Origin: Hyphomicrobiales bacterium
Lineage (GTDB): Bacteria; Pseudomonadota; Alphaproteobacteria; Rhizobiales; Rhizobiaceae
Assembly: GCA_900466005.1 (NCBI GenBank)
Contig: UEGQ01000008.1
Span: 248,001-312,000 of the forward strand
DNA: 64,000 nt
Direction: 5' to 3'
In this document: piece after piece, positions 26,807 through 35,670 of the stretch
Numbering within the stretch: position 1 is the first letter of the stretch
How the letters are laid out: every line of letters begins with the position of its first letter
Notes under the pieces: generated by a model
The model's input: only the letters and a program-made list of their open reading frames with translations
Database searches by the model: none
What the model was told of the DNA's origin: nothing
Translations under genes and position numbers: made by a program

Positions 26807-27385
26807 TCAGGGCGAGCCGGACTGCAGCAGCTTCGGTCGGATCTCGTCGTCCCAGATCAGATCGCGGCAGGCGGCAAGCTTGTCCGCAGAAAGCCGGAAA
26901 CGGCGGTCGTCGGACCCGAAGCGCGCGCCCGCCGGCAGAGCCTCGTCCCCATCGCAGAGTGCAAGGCCGGCGGGAATGTCGACCATCAGCGCGCCGGAAG
27001 CCTCCCGCCGGATCGAAAAGAGACCGCCATCGCATTCGACGGCACAGTCGAGCACTTTCGCCTTGCCGGCGACCGGGCGGCAGCCGCCCGAGAGCTGGAA
27101 CGCTTCAGAGACGCCGCGGAACCGGAATTCGAGGTTGATGATGCTCTCGGCCTGCGGCCAGTCCGGCCGGTAGGAGAGAATGCGCATCTCCGTCACGTTC
27201 TGGTGCGGATGGCTGCCCAGATGCGCCTTGTCATAGCGACGCGCGAAGCAGGCCGAGGCGATCTCGCCAGCCCGCAGTTGCCGGCCGTAGAGCAGCGTCT
27301 CGTCGCCATCTTCCGCGAAGGCCGACGCCGGCAGCACAGCCGCGAGCATCACCAGCACGGAACCGATTGCCGCATTCTTCAACAT
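26807..27385 (-). CDS. Exported conserved hypothetical protein, 192 aa
   Basis: Begins MLKNAAIGSVLVMLAAVLPA with a clear signal peptide (cleavage near ASAFA). The mature part has several cysteines (ASACFARR, SGGCRPV, LDCAVECDGG, LALCDGD, AACRDL), so disulfides are likely in the periplasm. ATG 27385 has GGGAGATCAGGGACG upstream. It sits downstream of rsh in the same direction, 87 bp after the rsh stop. No family name can be given. Confidence 0.78.
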   Translation of the reverse strand: MLKNAAIGSVLVMLAAVLPASAFAEDGDETLLYGRQLRAGEIASACFARRYDKAHLGSHPHQNVTEMRILSYRPDWPQAESIINLEFRFRGVSEAFQLSGGCRPVAGKAKVLDCAVECDGGLFSIRREASGALMVDIPAGLALCDGDEALPAGARFGSDDRRFRLSADKLAACRDLIWDDEIRPKLLQSGSP

Positions 27386-27472
27386 CGTCCCTGATCTCCC
27401 TGCCCCATCCACGCAAGTTGACCACAGCCATCGGGCGGCGTCCAGCGGGTCGGCGGCCGAGCAGAATACAGC

Positions 27473-29692
27473 TCAGTCGTAGACGCGCTTGACCGTCGAG
27501 ATGCAGTCGAGGTCCTTCAGCTGGGCGATCAGCTGGTTGAGTTGCCTGAGGTCCCAGACCTCCACGTCGATCGCCATTTCGGTGAAGTCGATGGCGACAC
27601 CGGTCATCGTGAGGGTACGGATGTTGACGTCGAGGCCGGCCATGGTCTGCGCGACCTTGGCGAGCGCGCCCGGCTCGTTGATCGCATTGATCAGGATGCG
27701 GGCGACGAAGCGCGCCTTGTTGGCCTCGTCGAGGTCCCAGCGGACATCGATCCAGCGTTCGGGTTCTTCGTCGAAACGCTGCAGCGCCGAGGCCTGGATC
27801 GGATAGATGGTGATGCCCTTGCCGTCTTCCATGATGCCGACGATGCGGTCGCCGGGAACGGCGCCCGCCGGCGAAAAATGCACCTGCGCGCTGCCCGAAA
27901 GCCCGCGGATCGGTAGCGGTTCCGGCCCCTCGGCCGCGCCTCCCGCCAGCTTGCCCTTGTTCGGCAAGCGGAAGACCATGCTGTCGGCGCCGCTCATGTT
28001 GAACCAGCCCTCGTCGCTCGCCGGCTTCACGGTCACGCGCTCGTCCTGGTAATCCGGGAAGACCGCCCGCAGCACGTCGATCGACGACATCTCGCCACGG
28101 CCGACGGCAGCGATCGCATCCTCGACATCCTTGTGGCCGAGACGGTGCAGCACCGGCCGCAGCGCATCGCGCGAGAAGATCTTGCCGGCGCGTTCGAAGG
28201 TGCGTTCAAGAATGCGATTACCGAGGCCGGAATACTGCTTGCGGATCGCCATGCGGGTCGCGCGGCGGATCGCCGAACGGGCCTTGCCGGTGACGACGAT
28301 CTCCTCCCAGGCCGCCGGCGGAACCTGCACGCCGGAGCGGATGATCTCGACCTCGTCGCCGTTGTTGAGACGGGTGACGAGCGGCATGATCGAGCCGTTG
28401 ATCTTGGCGCCGACCGTCGTGTCGCCGATGTTGGTATGGACCGCATAAGCGAAATCGATCGGGGTTGCGCCGCGCGGCAGCGCGATCAGCTTGCCCTTCG
28501 GAGTGAAGCAGAAGACCTGGTCCTGGAAGAGTTCGAGCTTGGTGTGCTCGAGGAATTCCTCCGGGTTGTCGCCTTCGGCCAGCGCCTCGATCGTGTGACG
28601 GAGCCACGAATACGCGTTGCTTTCGCGCGACAGCAGTTCGCCGTCACCACCACCCTCGCCGTCCTTGTAGAGCGCATGAGCGGCGATACCGTATTCGGCG
28701 ATCTCGTGCATCCGCTTGGTGCGGATCTGCAGTTCGATGCGCTGGCGCGACGGGCCGACGATGGTGGTGTGGATCGAGCGATAGTCGTTCTGCTTCGGCG
28801 TCGAGATGTAATCCTTGAAGCGGCCGGGAACCACGCGCCAGCGGGTGTGGACAATGCCGAGAGCGCGATAGCACGACGGAATGTCGTCGACGATGATGCG
28901 GAAGCCGTAGACGTCGGAGAGCTGCTCGAAGGAGAGCGACTTCGACTGCATCTTGCGAAAGACGGAGTAAGGCTTCTTCTGCCGCCCCTTGACTGCCGCG
29001 TTGGTCAGCCCGTTCGCGACCAGGAGATCGCGCAACTCGTCCTCGATCTTCTTGATCAGGCCTTCGTTGCGGCGGGAGAGCTCGGCAAGCCGCTCGGTGA
29101 CCGTCTCGTAGGCTTCCGGATTGATGTAGCGGAAGGAGAGGTCCTCCAGCTCCTCGCGCATGTCCTGCATGCCCATGCGGCCGGCGAGCGGCGCATAAAT
29201 CTCCATCGTCTCCTCGGAGATGCGGGCGCGCTTCTCGGGCCTCATGTGCTCGAGGGTGCGCATGTTGTGCAGGCGGTCGGCGAGCTTGACCAGCAGCACG
29301 CGCACGTCGTCGGAAATCGCCAGCAGGAGCTTGCGGAGATTCTCCGCCTGTTTGGCCTTCTTGGTGACGAGGTCGAGCTTCTTGAGCTTGGTCAGTCCCT
29401 CGACCAGGCGGCCTATGTCTTCGCCGAAGAGTTCGTCGATCTCGGCGCGAGTCGCCGTCGTGTCCTCGATGGTGTCATGTAGCAGGGCGACGGCGATCGT
29501 CGATTCGTCGAGACGCATCTCGGTGAGGATCGCGGCGACTTCGAGTGGATGGGAAATGTAGGGGTCGCCGCTGGCACGGGTCTGCTTTCCGTGCTTCTGC
29601 ATGGCATAGACGTAGGCTTTGTTCAGCAGCGCTTCATTGGCATCGGGCTTGTATTTTTGAACCCGCTCCACGAGCTCGTATTGCCGCATCAT
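27473..29692 (-). CDS. rsh: Bifunctional (p)ppGpp synthetase/hydrolase
   Basis: 739-aa Rel/Spo homologue, the only one in the window. The N-terminal HD hydrolase domain holds the ALLHDTIEDT motif; the synthetase domain carries RFKDYIS, i.e. the RxKD form typical of bifunctional enzymes, and the IELQIRTKRMHEIAE block. A TGS domain (CFTPKGKLIALPRGATPIDF) and a C-terminal ACT domain (INAINEPGALAKVAQTM) follow. It sets (p)ppGpp during starvation. The start MMRQYELVERVQ at 29692 has GGAG about 11 nt upstream; the frame extends to 29752 but overlaps a terminator-like element. It lies downstream of rpoZ. Confidence 0.96.
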   Translation of the reverse strand: MMRQYELVERVQKYKPDANEALLNKAYVYAMQKHGKQTRASGDPYISHPLEVAAILTEMRLDESTIAVALLHDTIEDTTATRAEIDELFGEDIGRLVEGLTKLKKLDLVTKKAKQAENLRKLLLAISDDVRVLLVKLADRLHNMRTLEHMRPEKRARISEETMEIYAPLAGRMGMQDMREELEDLSFRYINPEAYETVTERLAELSRRNEGLIKKIEDELRDLLVANGLTNAAVKGRQKKPYSVFRKMQSKSLSFEQLSDVYGFRIIVDDIPSCYRALGIVHTRWRVVPGRFKDYISTPKQNDYRSIHTTIVGPSRQRIELQIRTKRMHEIAEYGIAAHALYKDGEGGGDGELLSRESNAYSWLRHTIEALAEGDNPEEFLEHTKLELFQDQVFCFTPKGKLIALPRGATPIDFAYAVHTNIGDTTVGAKINGSIMPLVTRLNNGDEVEIIRSGVQVPPAAWEEIVVTGKARSAIRRATRMAIRKQYSGLGNRILERTFERAGKIFSRDALRPVLHRLGHKDVEDAIAAVGRGEMSSIDVLRAVFPDYQDERVTVKPASDEGWFNMSGADSMVFRLPNKGKLAGGAAEGPEPLPIRGLSGSAQVHFSPAGAVPGDRIVGIMEDGKGITIYPIQASALQRFDEEPERWIDVRWDLDEANKARFVARILINAINEPGALAKVAQTMAGLDVNIRTLTMTGVAIDFTEMAIDVEVWDLRQLNQLIAQLKDLDCISTVKRVYD

Positions 29693-29713
29693 CCAAAGCC
29701 ACTCCAACAAACG

Positions 29714-29742
29714 AAAAGCGCGCCAACCCGTGGGGTCGGCGC
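29714..29742 (-). terminator. Candidate terminator between rpoZ and rsh
   Basis: Read on the minus strand, GCGCC-G-ACCC pairs with GGGT-T-GGCGC around a 3-nt loop and is followed by GCTTTTC. It lies 50 bp after rpoZ and 22 bp before rsh, so it may separate or attenuate the two. Confidence 0.5.
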
Positions 29743-29792
29743 ACATGAGCACATTGTCGTCGGAGCAAGCTTAGCCCGACAGTGCTTGACGA

Positions 29793-30188
29793 TCAGTAAT
29801 CGTCGCTCTTTTCCGGCGGAACCAGACCTTCGATGCCGGCGAGCAGGTCTTCTTCCGACATCTGGTCGAAGGTGACGGTTTCCGGCATGTCTTCCTCTTC
29901 CTCGCTGCGGACGGCAGCGGTGGAAAGAAGTGCGCCCGCATCCTGCTCCGGCTCGTCGACTTCGACATGCTTCTGCAGCGAATGGATGAGGTCCTCCTTG
30001 AGGTCGCCCGGCGAGAGGGTCTCGTCGGCGATCTCGCGCAGGGCGACGACCGGATTCTTGTCATTGTCGCGATCGACGGTGATCTGCGAACCCTGCGAGA
30101 TCTGCCGTGCGCGATGGCTGGCGAGCAGAACGAGCTCGAAGCGGTTCTCTACTTTGTCGATGCAATCTTCAACGGTGACACGGGCCAT
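29793..30188 (-). CDS. rpoZ: RNA polymerase omega subunit
   Basis: 131 aa, starts [20 protein letters not shown] with the conserved [17 protein letters not shown] block; the acidic tail is usual for alphaproteobacteria. Omega stabilises beta' and helps mediate ppGpp effects, consistent with rsh next door. ATG 30188 is preceded by AAGGAC. Confidence 0.97.
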   Translation of the reverse strand: MARVTVEDCIDKVENRFELVLLASHRARQISQGSQITVDRDNDKNPVVALREIADETLSPGDLKEDLIHSLQKHVEVDEPEQDAGALLSTAAVRSEEEEDMPETVTFDQMSEEDLLAGIEGLVPPEKSDDY

Positions 30189-30380
30189 AGCCTGTCCTTT
30201 ACGGTCATGATCTTTCGGGATTAACACGCCCGATACAATCAATGGCCGGCGAATTCAAGTTTTTCCTTGATCGCAGCGCTACATTGCGCTCCGGATGGCG
30301 CTACAATCGGCGTGGAAAATTTTCACGCCTCAACCAAAACGTGCTTGGAATGTGATCAGTCGTGCACTACATGATTCTTA

Positions 30381-30415
30381 TATGAACAGTTCATAATTTT
30401 ATGGGGCTGTTCATA
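30381..30415. promoter_or_regulatory. 9-bp inverted repeat upstream of NYN gene
   Basis: TATGAACAG (30381-30389) and CTGTTCATA (30407-30415) are exact complements separated by 17 bp of AT-rich sequence, 71 bp before the NYN-protein start. It could be an operator or a 5' UTR hairpin. The same GAACAG...CTGTTC hexamers recur at the ada start (32882-32900). Confidence 0.4.
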
Positions 30416-30485
30416 CCTGAAGGACAACGTCCTGACTTTGCATAGGTTTTCCGGTTGCTCGTTTAAATCCAAAGGGATATTGCGC

Positions 30486-31070
30486 ATGTTTGATCCACGC
30501 GAAAAGCTCGCCCTCTTCATCGACGGCGCGAATCTCTACGCGGCCTCCAAGAGTCTCGGTTTCGACATCGACTACCGGAAGCTGTTGAAGGCTTTCCAGA
30601 AGCGGGGCTACCTGCTGCGCGCCTATTATTATACGGCGCTGATCGAGGATCAGGAGTATTCCTCCATCCGTCCGCTGATCGACTGGCTCGACTACAACGG
30701 CTACAAGGTCGTCACCAAGCCGGCGAAGGAGTTCACCGACTCGATGGGCCGCCGCAAGGTCAAGGGCAACATGGACATCGAGCTTGCCATCGATGCGATG
30801 GAGCAGGCGGAAACGGCCGATCACCTGGTGATCTTTTCCGGCGACGGCGACTTCACAACGCTCGTGGAAGCGCTGCAGCGCAAGGGCCGTAAGGTCTCCG
30901 TGGTTTCGACCATGGCCACCCAGCCGCCCATGATCGCCGACGACCTGCGCCGGCAGTCCGACCATTTCATCGATCTCGTCAGCCTCAAGGCCGAGATCGG
31001 CCGCGACCCGAGCGAGCGCATGGCCCGCGCCCCCGTCGAGCCGGCGGCCGGCGAAGACATCGAGGAATAA
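30486..31070 (+). CDS. NYN/LabA-type PIN-like domain protein
   Basis: 194 aa. ALFIDGANLYAASKSLG at the N-terminus and IFSGDGDFTTLVEAL in the middle provide the conserved Asp residues of the NYN (DUF88/LabA) fold, a PIN-like nuclease relative; TDSMGRRKVKGNMDIELAIDAM holds further acidic residues. RNA processing or degradation is likely but unproven. ATG 30486; GGGATATTGCGC upstream is a weak Shine-Dalgarno. It is divergent from rpoZ. Confidence 0.9.
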   Translation: MFDPREKLALFIDGANLYAASKSLGFDIDYRKLLKAFQKRGYLLRAYYYTALIEDQEYSSIRPLIDWLDYNGYKVVTKPAKEFTDSMGRRKVKGNMDIELAIDAMEQAETADHLVIFSGDGDFTTLVEALQRKGRKVSVVSTMATQPPMIADDLRRQSDHFIDLVSLKAEIGRDPSERMARAPVEPAAGEDIEE

Positions 31071-31295
31071 CGCCGGCCATTCCATTCAGGCGTTCACGCC
31101 CGGCACCGCAGTGTGCCTGGCATTTTTTTCGGCACTTGCACCTTCTTTTGGTGTCAAGCCGACGCGAATACGTAGCCCTCACACTATTTATTTATTTCTT
31201 AAGCATTTGAGTGGAGGATGAAACAAGGAAGAATTGCTTCCGGAATTCGCCTCGCGGCTGACCACCGCACAGCATTGACAGATAGCAGTACAGCA

Positions 31296-32810
31296 ATGAC
31301 TAATTCCTTCCGGACCCGTTCCGACCTTACCGATCGCCTCTCTTTTTTAAGAATTGACAAAGCGCAACTCGAAACACTGATAACCCTGCAGCCGGTCATC
31401 AAAGCCTCCATCGGTCCGGCACTCGACAGCTTCTACGCCGCAGCCAAGGCCAGCCCCGAAACGGCGCGCTTCTTCTCGAGCGACGCTCACATCGCCCACG
31501 CAAAGGACAAGCAGCGCCATCACTGGTCGCTCATCACCTCGGGCCGGTTCGACGACCAATATGTGAATGCCGTAACCGCCATCGGCCGCACCCACGCCCG
31601 GCTCGGGCTCGAGCCGCGATGGTACATAGGCGGCTATGCGCTGGTGCTCGAAGGCCTTCTCGACGCTGTCGTGAAGAGCGAATTGAAGGGCATGCTGCAG
31701 GCGAAGAAGGCCAAGCGCATTTCGGACGGCATCAGCGCCGTCATGAAGGCGGCCATGCTGGACATGGACTATTCGATTTCCGTCTACCTGCAGGCACTCG
31801 CCGAAGAGCGCGAGAAGGCGGAGCAGGAACGCCAGAAGCTGGAATCGGAGCAGGAAGAGGCGCTGACTGCAGTCGATCGCGCACTCGACGCTCTGAGGAC
31901 GGGCGACCTGACCTCCAGCATCAACCAGCCGCTTTCGCCGCGTTTCCAGCGTCTGCGCGACAACTATAACCAGGCGGTCGAGGCGCTCGGCGCGGCTTTC
32001 TCCGCGATCGTCGACGAGACGACGCGCGTGTCGATGAGCACCCGCGAGCTTACCGCCGCCACCGACAATATGGCGCAGCGCACCGAACAGCAGGCCGCAG
32101 CGCTGGAAGAAACGGCGGCGGCACTCGACGAGATCACCGCGGTCTCCCGGCAAGCCGCCCAGCGCACCCAGGAGGCGATGTCCGTCGTGCACGCCTCGGC
32201 CCAGGAAGCGATCCGTTCCGGCGAGATCGTCGAGGAGGCGATCAACGCGATGGGCGAGATCGAACAGTCGTCCCGCAGGATCACCCAGATCATCGGCGTC
32301 ATCGACGAGATTTCGTTTCAGACCAACCTCCTTGCCCTCAATGCGGGCGTGGAAGCGGCCCGTGCCGGCGAAAGCGGACGCGGCTTTGCCGTCGTCGCGC
32401 AAGAAGTCCGGGAACTTGCCCAACGCTCGGCTTCGGCGGCGCGCGAGATCAAGCTCCTGATCGACCGCTCGTCGCAGGACGTCGCTCACGGCGTCTCGCT
32501 CGTCAACCGCACCGGTGAGGCGCTGCGCACGATCGGCGGCCAGGTGCACTCGATCGACGAGCACATCACGGCGATCGCCACCTCGTCGCAGGAACAGTCT
32601 TCCGGCATCGGCGAGATCAACAAGGCGATCAACAGCATGGATCAGATGACCCAGCAGAACGCCGCGATGGTCGAGGAAACCAATGCCTCGACGCATGAGC
32701 TCAACCAGATCGCCGACCACCTGAACAGCCTGCTGTCGCGCTTCACCGTCTCGCGTTCGCAGGTCCACACGCCGGCATCGACCCAGTACCGCCCCTCCTA
32801 CGCGGCCTGA
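31296..32810 (+). CDS. Globin-coupled chemoreceptor (HemAT-like)
   Basis: A soluble methyl-accepting chemotaxis protein of about 504 aa without transmembrane segments. The N-terminal protoglobin domain (about 5-165) holds the proximal-His region IGRTHARLGLEPRWYIGGY (His100). After a coiled coil (about 165-205) and a HAMP-like segment comes the MCP signalling domain, whose hairpin tip is IDEISFQTNLLALNAGVEAA. The heme domain should sense oxygen and drive aerotaxis through CheA/CheW. The start is uncertain: ATG 31296 lacks a good Shine-Dalgarno and ATG 31218 has GGAGG directly adjoining it. A strong terminator follows. Confidence 0.88.
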   Translation: MTNSFRTRSDLTDRLSFLRIDKAQLETLITLQPVIKASIGPALDSFYAAAKASPETARFFSSDAHIAHAKDKQRHHWSLITSGRFDDQYVNAVTAIGRTHARLGLEPRWYIGGYALVLEGLLDAVVKSELKGMLQAKKAKRISDGISAVMKAAMLDMDYSISVYLQALAEEREKAEQERQKLESEQEEALTAVDRALDALRTGDLTSSINQPLSPRFQRLRDNYNQAVEALGAAFSAIVDETTRVSMSTRELTAATDNMAQRTEQQAAALEETAAALDEITAVSRQAAQRTQEAMSVVHASAQEAIRSGEIVEEAINAMGEIEQSSRRITQIIGVIDEISFQTNLLALNAGVEAARAGESGRGFAVVAQEVRELAQRSASAAREIKLLIDRSSQDVAHGVSLVNRTGEALRTIGGQVHSIDEHITAIATSSQEQSSGIGEINKAINSMDQMTQQNAAMVEETNASTHELNQIADHLNSLLSRFTVSRSQVHTPASTQYRPSYAA

Positions 32811-32820
32811 CACGCCTACC

Positions 32821-32861
32821 CGCCGCCGGAAAAGAGAATACGTGCTCTTTTTCCGGCGGCG
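32821..32861 (+). terminator. Strong intrinsic terminator after chemoreceptor
   Basis: CGCCGCCGGAAAAGAG pairs with CTCTTTTTCCGGCGGCG around an 8-nt loop, 10 bp after the chemoreceptor stop. The stem carries A- and T-runs on its two arms, so it could work in both directions. Confidence 0.75.
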
Positions 32862-32881
32862 CGTACCGCGGTTCCGGGTTA

Positions 32882-32900
32882 GAACAGAGGCATGCTGTTC
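32882..32900 (+). promoter_or_regulatory. Inverted repeat covering the ada start codon
   Basis: GAACAG and CTGTTC flank AGGCATG, which contains the tail of the Shine-Dalgarno (AGAGG) and the ATG of ada. In mRNA it would form a small hairpin with the start in the loop; in DNA it could be an operator. It is not the GTTC-N7-GTTC LexA box of alphaproteobacteria. Confidence 0.4.
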
Positions 32901-33971
32901 GACCGACCCACCGACGACATCCTCTACGACGCGCTTTTAAAGCGCGATGCGGCCTATGAAGGCTTCGCCTATGTCTGCGTGACCACGACGCGGATCTTCT
33001 GCCGGCTGACCTGCCCGGCCCGCAAACCCAAGCGCGAGAACTGCGTCTTCGAGGAGAGCATCGCCGCCTGCCTCGAAGCGGGCTTCCGGCCCTGCCTGCG
33101 CTGCCGGCCGATGCTGCGCTACAAGGACAACGACCCGACCGTCACCGCACTTCTCGAAGCGCTGGAGCGCGAGCCGGAACGGCGCTGGCGGGAGAGCGAT
33201 CTACTCGCAATGGGGCTCGATCTCTCCACGGTGCGGCGCGCCTTCAAGCGGCAGTTCGGCATGAGCTTTCTCGAAATCGCACGGCTACGCCGTGTCGGCC
33301 TCGCGGCCGAAACGCTTGCCGAGGGCGCTCCGGTCATCGAGGCGCAGCTCGACGCAGGCTTCGAATCCGGCAGCGGCTTTCGCGCGGCGATCACCCAGCT
33401 CATCGGCAGCGCGCCGCGCCACCTGCGTGGCAAGGGCCTCCTCAAGGCCGACTGGATCGAAACGCCGATCGGTCCGATGATGGCGATCGCCGACGACCAT
33501 GCGCTGCATCTCCTCGAATTCGCCGACCGCCCTGCCCTGCCGACCGAGATCCGGCGCATTCGCGAGCGGACCGGTTGCGGCATCGTGCTCGGGCGCGTCG
33601 CACCGATCCACGCCGTGGAGCGGGCGCTGAAACGGTATTTCGACGGCGACAGCGCCACCTTCGACGTACGCATCGCCGGCCATGGCACGCCGTTCGAACG
33701 CGCGGTCTGGGATGCGCTCCGGCAGATCCCGCCCGGCACCTCGCAGAGCTACGGCGCGCTCGCCGCCGCGATGGGCCGTCCCGGTTCCGTCCGCGCGGTC
33801 GGACGCGCCAACGGCGCCAACCAGATCGCGATCGTCATTCCCTGCCATCGGGTGCTCGGCGCCGACGGCGGCTTGACCGGCTATGGCGGCGGACTGTGGC
33901 GCAAGCGCTGGCTTCTCGAACACGAGCGGCGCATGGCCGCCGGCCAGCGACCGGCCGAAGCGGCGGAATGA
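32892..33971 (+). CDS. ada: Ada: DNA methylphosphotriester/O6-methylguanine methyltransferase and regulator
   Basis: 359 aa with the complete Ada layout. The N-terminal zinc domain has Cys37, Cys41, Cys68 and Cys71 (IFCRLTCPARKP and CLRCRP); Cys37 corresponds to the methylphosphotriester acceptor. An AraC-type helix-turn-helix follows (about 90-180), then the O6-methylguanine methyltransferase domain with VIPCHRV (acceptor Cys318) and GYGGGLWRKRWLL. Methylation of the zinc domain converts Ada to an activator of the adaptive response. No alkA or alkB gene is next to it. Confidence 0.95.
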   Translation: MLFDRPTDDILYDALLKRDAAYEGFAYVCVTTTRIFCRLTCPARKPKRENCVFEESIAACLEAGFRPCLRCRPMLRYKDNDPTVTALLEALEREPERRWRESDLLAMGLDLSTVRRAFKRQFGMSFLEIARLRRVGLAAETLAEGAPVIEAQLDAGFESGSGFRAAITQLIGSAPRHLRGKGLLKADWIETPIGPMMAIADDHALHLLEFADRPALPTEIRRIRERTGCGIVLGRVAPIHAVERALKRYFDGDSATFDVRIAGHGTPFERAVWDALRQIPPGTSQSYGALAAAMGRPGSVRAVGRANGANQIAIVIPCHRVLGADGGLTGYGGGLWRKRWLLEHERRMAAGQRPAEAAE

Positions 33972-33995
33972 CGGTGGCTGAGCGCTCCGCTCCGC

Positions 33996-34247
33996 CTAGC
34001 AACGGGAGGCAGCGGCGGACCGCCCGCATGGGGCGCCCGCGTCGACCGCACGCTCCCGCCCCCTGGACACGTCCGGCGCCGCGGTCAGCGCATGGCGGTG
34101 CCGCGCCCTCCACCTGGCCGATAGCTCGACGATCCAGCGCAGACCGTCCCATTCGGGGCGTTCCAGAGGATCCTCCAGCGGATGGCGCGCGCCTTGCGGC
34201 ATCCGGCGGTGGCAATAGTCGAACACTGCGAGCCACTCGATCAACAT
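33996..34247 (-). CDS. Hypothetical 83-aa protein with strong ribosome-binding site
   Basis: Starts MLIEWLAVFDYCHRRMPQGA behind AAAGGAGAACGCC. The first 50 residues look like real protein (WDGLRWIVELSARW), whereas the C-terminal part is Arg/Ala-rich and may be poorly conserved. It is divergent from the LysR gene, whose target it could be; LysR regulators often control the divergent neighbour. No family recognised. Confidence 0.5.
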   Translation of the reverse strand: MLIEWLAVFDYCHRRMPQGARHPLEDPLERPEWDGLRWIVELSARWRARHRHALTAAPDVSRGRERAVDAGAPCGRSAAASRC

Positions 34248-34339
34248 GGCGTTCTCCTTTCCGACGGCTTAACCTGTGCATGAGGTAAGCCTCGACCTTT
34301 CCGGCGTGTAGACGCGGAAATGAATGGAGCATTTCAGCC

Positions 34340-35215
34340 ATGAAAGACGAGAACTGGGACGATCTCAGACTGTTCATGCATGTCGCCGCCGAGGGTGGGC
34401 TGGTCGGGGCTGCCGAACGGACGGGAATCAGCGCGCCGACCATCGGCCGGCGCATGCTGGCGCTGGAGCGGGCGACCGGCCACAGCCTGTTCAGCCGCCA
34501 CACCAAGGGCTACTCGCTGACGCCGGACGGCGAGGTGCTGCTGAAACACGTGCAGATCATGGAAATGCAGGCGGCCACCATCCGCCGCTGGAACGAGAAC
34601 GGCTATTGCCTGCCGATCGTCTCGGTCGCCGGCGACGGCTGGCTCTCCCTGTTCCTCGCCCGCAATCTCCGCGAGGTCTGGACGCCGGACGACGAGTTCC
34701 GCCTGTGCGTCAAGGCGACCGAGAGCGAGGTCGACCTCACCTTCCGCGAAGCGGAGATCGCACTCACCGACCGCCGCCCGCCCGGCGGCAATCTCGCCGC
34801 ACGCCAGTCGGAGCGCATCGTCTATGCGATCTATGCGACGCCGGAGGTGGCAGCCGAAGAGCAGGAACGATTCATCTCGATCGGCCGCGAGCTCGCCTCG
34901 CGCCCTGCCGACAAATGGATATCGCGACAGCCGGACAAATGGATCAGCATCTGGACGACGACGCTCGCCTCGCTGCTGGAGATCGCCCGCAGCGGCGGCG
35001 GACGGGCGGTGCTGCCCTCTTTCGTCGGCGACAGCGAGCCGGGGCTCGTGCGCCTCGGCGAACCGATCGAGGAACTGTCGACCGATCTCTGGATCACCAT
35101 GCATGACGACGACCGCCATCGGCCGGAAGTGCGGCAGGTGATCGAGCGGCTCGCAGCGCTTTTCCGGCAGCACGCCGATCTCCTCGCCGGGCGGCGAGGA
35201 CGGCCGGCACTCTAG
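34340..35215 (+). CDS. LysR-family transcriptional regulator
   Basis: 291 aa. The winged helix-turn-helix spans about residues 6-65 (LRLFMHVAAEGGLVGAAERT, then TIGRRMLALERATGHSLFSR), followed by a periplasmic-binding-like effector domain. It starts 92 bp from a divergent small gene. The inducer is unknown. Confidence 0.9.
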   Translation: MKDENWDDLRLFMHVAAEGGLVGAAERTGISAPTIGRRMLALERATGHSLFSRHTKGYSLTPDGEVLLKHVQIMEMQAATIRRWNENGYCLPIVSVAGDGWLSLFLARNLREVWTPDDEFRLCVKATESEVDLTFREAEIALTDRRPPGGNLAARQSERIVYAIYATPEVAAEEQERFISIGRELASRPADKWISRQPDKWISIWTTTLASLLEIARSGGGRAVLPSFVGDSEPGLVRLGEPIEELSTDLWITMHDDDRHRPEVRQVIERLAALFRQHADLLAGRRGRPAL

Positions 35216-35235
35216 GCGCCACCGGCGAGCGTTTT

Positions 35236-35670
35236 TCAGGACGAAAGCGGTTCGAAGGCGATGGCTTGCGCGCCCTGCCAGAGCACCATGCGCCCCATGG
35301 CTTCCAGGTGCTCGCGGCCCTCGACGACCGTCAGGAAATGATTTCCCGCAAGCACGCCCATCTTGCTGGCGAAATGCGAACTGCCATAGGCGAAGAGCAG
35401 CTCCGTCTCGCTGAACCCGCCCGGATAGAGCAGGATGTCGCCGCGCGAGGGGTGGCTCGTGTGATTCTCGAAGCCGGCGCCGAACGCGAAATCGCCGAGC
35501 GGTACCCAGACCGCCTCGCCGCTCCAGCGGGAATGGATCGTCTGGTTGCGAAACGGCAGGAAGCTTTTGAAGATACGGCAGGTTTCCGGCGCCTTCTCGA
35601 GCTCGAAGCGGGCGACGAAGGCGAAGGGACCGACCGTCACCTTCAAGCGTTCGGCAGGGGCTCCGCTCAT
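35236..35670 (-). CDS. DUF3830 cyclophilin-like protein
   Basis: 144 aa, matching the DUF3830 family in length and in blocks such as FKSFLPFRNQTIHSRWSGEA, WVPLG and YPGGFSETELLFAYG; members adopt a cyclophilin-like beta barrel. No catalytic role is established. The ATG overlaps the smpB stop by one base (TGATG), so it is translationally coupled to smpB. Confidence 0.82.
   Translation of the reverse strand: MSGAPAERLKVTVGPFAFVARFELEKAPETCRIFKSFLPFRNQTIHSRWSGEAVWVPLGDFAFGAGFENHTSHPSRGDILLYPGGFSETELLFAYGSSHFASKMGVLAGNHFLTVVEGREHLEAMGRMVLWQGAQAIAFEPLSS

Noticed and set aside
32866-32885. LexA box upstream of ada
   Set aside because: The sequence is GTTC-N7-GAAC, an inverted and not the direct GTTC-N7-GTTC repeat used by alphaproteobacterial LexA.
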